Shown: positions 59,154 through 64,000 of the stretch, piece after piece
How the letters are laid out: every line of letters begins with the position of its first letter
How positions within the stretch are numbered: position 1 is the first letter of the stretch
Assembly (NCBI GenBank): GCA_029261815.1
Contig: JAJDAQ010000061.1
Span: 62,001 to 126,000, forward strand
Length of the DNA: 64,000 bases
DNA from: Deltaproteobacteria bacterium
Lineage (GTDB): Bacteria > Myxococcota_A > UBA9160 > UBA6930
Direction of reading: 5' to 3'
The notes under the pieces: generated by a model
What the model was told of the DNA's origin: nothing
The model's input: the letters and a program-made list of their open reading frames with translations, nothing else
The model's database searches: none
Position numbers and translations under genes: made by a program

Positions 59154-61727
59154 GTGAACGTCTGGGCCTTGTTCAGCCTCGCTGCCGTACTGCTGACGAT
59201 CTGTACCGCGGCGACGTTGTTTCGACATCTCCCGCCGCGCCGACTCCTGCCTGCACTCCCGGCCGCATTGGGGGCCGCATTCCTATTCTCGTTCGGCGAC
59301 CTGCTCGCGCAGCTGAGCGAAGGAACCCCGGCGCTTTGGGCCGGCGTCTCCTTGTCCTACACCGGGCTCGTATTGTTAGGCCCGCTCTGGTTCTGGCTTG
59401 CCGTGGAGCTGGCCGACTACCACGGGCTGCGGCCCCGCTGGCTGCAATCGCCTCGTTGGAAGCAGATTCCGCTGTGCGTCGGCGCACTGAGCGTTGCGTT
59501 CGTACACACCAATCCGTGGCATGGTCAGTTCCTGACCCTCGCCGAGGGCCGGAACGACTATCACGTGCTCTGGTACATCCAGGCATTGAACGGCTACCTC
59601 ACGTCGATGGGCGCGCTCGGTGTCTATGCATGGATGGCGCGGAGCTCGACCTCGGAACGCGTGCGCAGACAGGTTCGGCCGATGACCATCGCGGCCACCC
59701 TGACCCCGATCCTGAACGCCATCTATGTGCTGTCCCCGATGGAGTTTCCGTTCGACCTCACGACCGTGGGTGTCGCCACGTCCTGCGCGATCCTGGTACT
59801 GGCGCTCCGTCGGGAGGAGTTCGTCTCGGTGAGCGTCGAGTCGCTCGGCGGACTTCTCGAATGGGACTCGGATGCGGTCCTGCTCGTCGACGATGAAGGC
59901 CGCCTCGTCCAGTCGAACCCGGCCGCCCAGCGCCTCTTCGGCCACATGCTCACCGGCTCCGGGATCGACGTACTCGACCGCCTTTGCCACGTCCTTCGAC
60001 GACCCGGCGCCGTAACGAGACCGCTCTCGCCCGATTCCCTGCGGCGTCGACTACTCGGCAGCTCTCAGGCCGATGGTCAGCTCTTCCGTCTTGCCGATCG
60101 TTGGATTCGTCTGGAAAGCACCTTGATCAAGGACTCCGACGGTCGAACGCACGGCGCCTTCCTGCGGGCCCGAGACGAGACGGCGCTGCGGGCGGCCACT
60201 GAAGCGGCAGCCGAACATGCAGCCGCTCTCGAAGCCACGTTCGCTGCGACCGGTGAGGGCATCTGCATTTCCGATGTCCGAAATCGCGTGCTCTTCGCGA
60301 ACGACCGCTACGGCGAAATCCTGGGCCTCCGCTCATTGCGACCGGGCGTTGACCTCAATGCCCTGCTCGAAGAACTCCTTCCGCGGCTCGAGGACTCCGA
60401 GCGTTTCGTCTCGATCGTTCCAGCGATCGTCGACAACCCAGCCATCGTCATCCAGGACACCTTCGCGATGGCCGACGGTCGCATCATCGAACGCACCAGC
60501 GTTCCATTGATGCAGGACGACCGCGTGAGCGGCCGTGTCTGGCGGCTCGCTGACGTCACCGAGGAGCGGCGCTCCGAGGAGGCCATTCGGAACGCTCAGA
60601 AACTGGAAAGCCTTGGGCTCATGGCGGGCGGTGTTGCGCACGACTTCAACAATCTGCTGGTTTCCGTGCTCGGCAACGCAGACCTCGCTCTGCTCGACAT
60701 CGAGCCCGAGAGTGGACTTCGCCCGCTGCTCGAAGATATCCGCCGTGCCGCGGAACGCGGCAGCGACCTGACGACGGCGTTGCTCGCGTTCTCCGGCCGG
60801 TCTAGCGGCGCACTCGAGCTGATCGATCTGTCTGAAGTCGCACGGGAGATGATCGACCTCGTCAGGGTTTCCCTGGGCCCGAACGTCCGGCCCCACTTCG
60901 ACCTCCCGAGTGGTCTTCCAGCCGTTTCAGGCGAGGCCACGCAACTTCGTCAGGTGGTGATGAACCTGCTCATCAATGGTGCGGATGCGATGCAGCCGCA
61001 CGGTGGCCCCCTTCGTATCGAAGCAGGGACCGTGACAATGTCGGTGAAGTCCCTGAGAGACCTTCACTTTCCGGCTGACGCTGAGCCGGGCAACTTCACG
61101 TTCCTGCGGGTCACCGATGAAGGCATTGGAATGGACGAAGAAACGAGGCAGCGGATCTTCGATCCCTTCTTCACGACCAAGGAGAATGGTCGCGGACTCG
61201 GGCTCGCAGCGACGCTAGGCGTCGTCAAGGGTCACCGAGGCGCCCTCGACGTCACCAGTACACCGGGGTCAGGCTCAACCTTCACGGTCTACCTGCCCGC
61301 CCACGACGAACGGCTCCTGACCCAGTCCGTCGACGAAGAGGATGAAATCGATCATTGGCGAGGCACCGGTCGCATCTTGCTGGCTGACGACGAGCCCGCG
61401 GTCCGCCGGGTTGCCGTGCGCATCCTTTCGCGTGCCGGCTTCGAGGTCGTCGAAGTCGAGAACGGCGCCGAGGCCATCGACCTCTTCAAGGAGATGCATG
61501 GCGACTTCCGCATGGTCGTCCTCGACCTCACCATGCCCGTGATGGGTGGCAAGGACGCACTCCGGCGACTACGCGAACTCGACCCCAAGGTTCCGGTCTT
61601 GCTCGCGAGCGGCTTCAGCAGCGACCAGGTCGCACTCGACGAGTTCGGCGGCCGCACGGATTTCCTGGCCAAGCCCTACCGCAGTGACGCGTTGAGCGAA
61701 GCGATCCGGAGACTCCTCGGCGAGTAA
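59154..61727 (+). CDS. Hybrid sensor histidine kinase with 7TM N-terminus
   Basis: 857-aa sensory protein. Residues 1-215 have about seven membrane spans of the 7TM histidine-kinase sensor type. Two PAS domains follow (VLLVDDEGRLVQSNPAAQRL; GICISDVRNRVLFANDRY), then the HisKA box GGVAHDFNNLLVSVLGNAD with the phospho-His near 500, an HATPase (VMNLLINGADAM; DEGIGMDEETRQ; GRGLGLAATLGV) and a receiver with Asp near 790 in VVLDLTMPVMGGK. The HAHDFNNLL-like box is typical of complex hybrid kinases of delta- and alphaproteobacteria. GTG 59154 is the start. Confidence 0.93.
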   Translation: MNVWALFSLAAVLLTICTAATLFRHLPPRRLLPALPAALGAAFLFSFGDLLAQLSEGTPALWAGVSLSYTGLVLLGPLWFWLAVELADYHGLRPRWLQSPRWKQIPLCVGALSVAFVHTNPWHGQFLTLAEGRNDYHVLWYIQALNGYLTSMGALGVYAWMARSSTSERVRRQVRPMTIAATLTPILNAIYVLSPMEFPFDLTTVGVATSCAILVLALRREEFVSVSVESLGGLLEWDSDAVLLVDDEGRLVQSNPAAQRLFGHMLTGSGIDVLDRLCHVLRRPGAVTRPLSPDSLRRRLLGSSQADGQLFRLADRWIRLESTLIKDSDGRTHGAFLRARDETALRAATEAAAEHAAALEATFAATGEGICISDVRNRVLFANDRYGEILGLRSLRPGVDLNALLEELLPRLEDSERFVSIVPAIVDNPAIVIQDTFAMADGRIIERTSVPLMQDDRVSGRVWRLADVTEERRSEEAIRNAQKLESLGLMAGGVAHDFNNLLVSVLGNADLALLDIEPESGLRPLLEDIRRAAERGSDLTTALLAFSGRSSGALELIDLSEVAREMIDLVRVSLGPNVRPHFDLPSGLPAVSGEATQLRQVVMNLLINGADAMQPHGGPLRIEAGTVTMSVKSLRDLHFPADAEPGNFTFLRVTDEGIGMDEETRQRIFDPFFTTKENGRGLGLAATLGVVKGHRGALDVTSTPGSGSTFTVYLPAHDERLLTQSVDEEDEIDHWRGTGRILLADDEPAVRRVAVRILSRAGFEVVEVENGAEAIDLFKEMHGDFRMVVLDLTMPVMGGKDALRRLRELDPKVPVLLASGFSSDQVALDEFGGRTDFLAKPYRSDALSEAIRRLLGE

Positions 61728-61789
61728 CGCATCAGCTCGCAGCACCGCACCGCCGCGTTATCATCGGCCGCCCACTCAAGGAGTCCTCC

Positions 61790-62209
61790 ATGGGCAATGC
61801 CACCGTCAAGAAATCCATCCCTGCACCCGCCGACAAGCTGTGGGCCCTCGTCGCGGACTTCGGCGACACCTCGTGGATGCCCGGTGGCGGTGGAAGCGTC
61901 GAAGTCCAAGGCAGTGGGCCTGGAATGGCGCGCATCATCAACGCAGGCGATACGAAGATTCGCGAGGTCCTGGAGACCTGCAACGCGGCGGAGCGCACCC
62001 TGGTCTACACGATTCCCGAAGGCGTTCCGTTTCCGGTCGAGAACTACCGGTCGACCATGACCGTGACGGGCGACGAAAACGGCAGCGAACTCGAATGGAC
62101 CTGCTCGTTCGAACCGAATGGTGCCACCGACGCCGAGGCAACCGCCATGATCGAGGGAATGTACGGGACCATGATCGGCTGGATCAGCGACACGGTTTCT
62201 GGCGGATAG
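61790..62209 (+). CDS. SRPBCC-family protein
   Basis: 139-aa protein of the SRPBCC (START/polyketide cyclase) fold. Recognised by KKSIPAPADKLWALVADFGD, a Gly/Ser-rich loop, LVYTIPEGVPFPVENYRSTM and ELEWTCSFEPNGATDAEATA. It probably binds a hydrophobic small molecule. ATG 61790 has an AGGAG upstream. The truncated SDR gene lies just after, convergent. Confidence 0.82.
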   Translation: MGNATVKKSIPAPADKLWALVADFGDTSWMPGGGGSVEVQGSGPGMARIINAGDTKIREVLETCNAAERTLVYTIPEGVPFPVENYRSTMTVTGDENGSELEWTCSFEPNGATDAEATAMIEGMYGTMIGWISDTVSGG

Positions 62210-62216
62210 CTTCAGC

Positions 62217-62660
62217 CTAACGTGGAATCGTCGCGCCCCCGTTGGCGCGCCAGATCTGTCCGGTGCAGAAACGACTCGCGTCCGAAGCGAGGTAGAGCAT
62301 CAGCCAGGCTTGATCGATCGCCTCGCCCACTCGGCCGATTGGCGAGAGCCGTCGCTGACCTTCGACCCACGCTGCATAACGTTCCGGATCGGGGCTGCCG
62401 TCCTCGGCCTCGAGATGGCGCATGGTAAACGCGGTCTCCGCGGTCCCGGGCGCCAGGACGTTGACGCGAATGCCCGCGCCTCCCTCTTCGACCGCGAGGT
62501 TCCGCGTCAACTGCGTGATCGCGGCCTTGGCCATCGCGTAGAGCCCGTAGCCGGGGGCCGCGACGTCCATTCCGGCAGAAGCCGTGTTGATGATGCTGCC
62601 TCCACCGGTGACGACCGCGACGCGCCCGTCAAGACGAAATGGAGCGAACGGATCGGACAT
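62217..62660 (-). pseudogene. Short-chain dehydrogenase with internal in-frame deletion
   Basis: 147 codons where about 255 are usual. The N-terminus VAVVTGGGS runs directly into IINTASAGMDVAAPGYGLYA, which is normally about 115 residues later. The central Rossmann part, including the rest of the cofactor loop (GIG) and the NNAG core, is missing, although the reading frame and the Ser-Tyr-Lys triad (TASAGM, YAMAKAA) remain. The junction is near 62596-62606 at a GGTGGAGGCAGC. It cannot bind NAD as usual and is probably a decayed gene, unless the deletion is an assembly artefact. Confidence 0.7.
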
Positions 62661-62689
62661 CGGGGCGTCTCCCTGGCGACTCGCCGATG

Positions 62690-63451
62690 CTAGCTCGCCG
62701 GATTCTCGTCACGAAGGGACTCGAAGAAGCGGCGCAGCGATCGCTCCACGAGACGAGCCGAAGCTTTGGAACCGGCGAGGTCCAGGGCGACCCGCCCCTG
62801 GCGACTGAACACGGTGACTCGCGGAAGCGGAAACCCCGGATCGAACAGCGTGTCCGTGATGGCGGCGCTGTTGTGGGCGACCACTTGCGGCGCCCACCAC
62901 CCAAGCCCGGCCAGACGCAACCGCAGCGCCTCGTCCGTGTGCCGCCCCTGACCGAAGACGATCACTTCGGCGTCCTCCGGGAGTAGTCCGTGCCAATCGA
63001 TCTCGGCGAGCGCAGCGAGCTCCTTCCCATCGACCGCGGCAAACACTGCAATGAACCAACGATCGTGCTTGAGCCCGCGGTGCGGTTCAGGGAGGACACC
63101 GGGGCCCGTTCTCCAGACCCGCGATGCGATCATGCCCAGGAAATTGTCGTCCCCTCTCGTGGCGTCACCGCGCTCGATCGCGCTTGCTCTAGCGACGACA
63201 TCGGTCACCTCCAGCGGAACCGAGAAGCGCCCGTTTCGCCCGAAGTCGAGGCGCACCCGCCCGCCCTTCTCGAGACGAACCACGATGGCTCGCGAGCCAA
63301 CGGAAAGTGCGACGTCGTGTCCCGGCGGCGTCCAGTCCCGGACCAGGCTGGCACGCGCGGGCCAATACGCCTCCGGCGGAACGGGAGCCGCTCCATTCGT
63401 GCAGGCCAGGAGTGTGGAAAGAATCCATGCCGCGCCAACCATTCGAATCAC
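62690..63451 (-). CDS. Lipoprotein with thioredoxin-like fold, no CxxC
   Basis: 253-aa protein with lipoprotein signal (VIRMVGAAWILSTLLACTNG, LLAC lipobox). The C-terminal 120 residues resemble a redoxin: WFIAVFAAVDGKELAALAEI takes the place of the FWATWCPPC segment but has no Cys pair, then VIVFGQGRHTDEALRLRLAG and LPRVTVFSRQGRVALDLAG. It might bind a partner rather than do thiol chemistry. The start GTG 63451 or ATG 63442; upstream codons are not signal-like. Confidence 0.65.
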   Translation of the reverse strand: MIRMVGAAWILSTLLACTNGAAPVPPEAYWPARASLVRDWTPPGHDVALSVGSRAIVVRLEKGGRVRLDFGRNGRFSVPLEVTDVVARASAIERGDATRGDDNFLGMIASRVWRTGPGVLPEPHRGLKHDRWFIAVFAAVDGKELAALAEIDWHGLLPEDAEVIVFGQGRHTDEALRLRLAGLGWWAPQVVAHNSAAITDTLFDPGFPLPRVTVFSRQGRVALDLAGSKASARLVERSLRRFFESLRDENPAS

Positions 63452-63550
63452 CGTGTGCGCCTTTCGACAAGAGGGGGCCGCCATCCGTTGTCGGATGACG
63501 GCCCCGAGGATGCCCTGAGACCCGTGAGCCTCCCTGACTGGCAACACGAC

Positions 63551-64000
63551 CTAGGCGCGTCGGCGTCCGAAGAGACCCAGGCCCAGGATGCCTGTGCCCA
63601 GCAGCAGCATGGCGCCGGGTTCCGGGACCACGGCGGAGATGCCCAGGTTGTCGATGGCGACGCCGCTCTGGAACTCGAGGCGGACGACACCCGCCGTTGC
63701 GCTTCCAGCGAACACATCGGCGCCAAAGGCGGTATCGATCGCGCTCACGACCACGTTCTGGATGAACTGGAAGCCGCTGCCGAAGTCGGCCGAGATCACG
63801 ATGTTGCTACCCGCGCCACCGGTCTGTGCCTGAGCACCGAAGTCCACGCGGAACGTGTTGGCGTTCAAGCCGCCGGTGTTGAACGCGAAGTCGACGACGC
63901 TCGCGCCCGTACCCACCAGGCTCAGCGCATTCGTGCTGACGCTCGGAATCTCACTGGCTTGGAGCGTGAAACTGTCGAACGGGTTCAGGGACTGGCCCGC
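63551..64000 (-). CDS. PEP-CTERM sorting-domain protein, N-terminus outside window
   Basis: C-terminal part of an exported protein; the frame is open to the window end. The last 25 residues carry the PEP-CTERM sequence: VPEPGAMLLLGTGILGLGLF followed by GRRRA, that is VPEP, a hydrophobic helix and a basic tail, which exosortase (EpsH/XrtA) recognises. The remainder is beta-rich and low in charge, typical of exopolysaccharide-associated proteins. GTG 63916 is a possible internal start, but the open upstream frame makes a longer protein likely. Confidence 0.8.
   Translation of the reverse strand, partial: AGQSLNPFDSFTLQASEIPSVSTNALSLVGTGASVVDFAFNTGGLNANTFRVDFGAQAQTGGAGSNIVISADFGSGFQFIQNVVVSAIDTAFGADVFAGSATAGVVRLEFQSGVAIDNLGISAVVPEPGAMLLLGTGILGLGLFGRRRA

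Noticed and set aside
1..64000. CRISPR arrays, insertion sequences, prophage, rRNA or tRNA genes
   Set aside because: I looked for direct repeats with regular spacing, transposase or integrase motifs, and tRNA-like TpsiC sequences. None was convincing; a tRNAscan or RNA covariance search would be needed to exclude them.

Overview
The window is a GC-rich, densely coded stretch of a Gram-negative bacterial chromosome. Outer-membrane and envelope genes (Pal, LpxL-like acyltransferase, SppA, several lipoproteins) show a diderm envelope. A PEP-CTERM protein, a Leptospira-like citramalate synthase, many acyl-CoA/short-chain dehydrogenase enzymes and a luciferase-like (possibly F420-dependent) oxidoreductase suggest a lineage of the former Deltaproteobacteria (Myxococcota or a relative). 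That placement is an inference. I recognise no rRNA, tRNA, CRISPR array, insertion sequence or prophage. Gene spacing is tight, with many ATGA/GTGA/TTGA start-stop overlaps.

Layout. 0-6 kb: the end of a GGDEF protein, an SH3-type lipoprotein, a lipid A-type acyltransferase, a ferritin-like protein, a GNAT acetyltransferase, dihydroneopterin aldolase, an ArgD-type aminotransferase and methionine aminopeptidase. 6-17.7 kb: one minus-strand run of nine genes that is a nearly complete type II fatty acid synthase. In transcription order it is enoyl reductase, KAS III, ketoreductase, dehydratase, KAS II-type synthase, ACP, PlsC-type acyltransferase, phosphopantetheinyl transferase and a giant single-chain acyl-CoA carboxylase (1857 aa) with biotin carboxylase, BCCP, long central region and carboxyltransferase in the order of eukaryotic ACC. 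A 387-bp upstream region holds a palindrome and direct repeats. 18-25 kb: an SDR, a DnaQ-DinG type helicase, a ThDP enzyme, Pal, a crotonase and a hypothetical protein. 25-29.6 kb: gamma-glutamyltransferase, ThiI, and two small genes. 29.7-31.4 kb: an ECF sigma factor, anti-sigma factor and DUF3106-like protein in one overlapping operon. 31.5-42 kb: hydrolase, SRPBCC-like protein, SppA, a divergent thiolase-fold protein, a VWA protein, a UbiA prenyltransferase, small TPR and LLM genes, a flavodoxin-like protein and a pseudouridine synthase.

42-47 kb: a plus-strand operon opens with a putative Ile/Leu-rich leader peptide and mutually exclusive hairpins, followed by a Leptospira-type citramalate synthase and two large lipoproteins of unknown role. 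47-51 kb: a glcDEF glycolate oxidase operon, preceded by a TPR/minimal-zincin fusion. 52-57.5 kb: a TetR regulator divergent from an SDR, PPK2-type kinase, aldehyde dehydrogenase, an unlisted 48-aa membrane protein and an epimerase. 57.5-64 kb: a DUF3108 protein, FKBP isomerase, a hybrid histidine kinase, SRPBCC protein, an SDR with a large internal deletion, a redoxin-like lipoprotein and a truncated PEP-CTERM protein.

The two parts most worth follow-up are the fatty acid synthase cluster with its eukaryote-like carboxylase, and the candidate attenuator upstream of citramalate synthase. Coordinates of starts were chosen from ribosome-binding sites, start-stop overlaps and domain boundaries; alternatives are given where the choice is uncertain.
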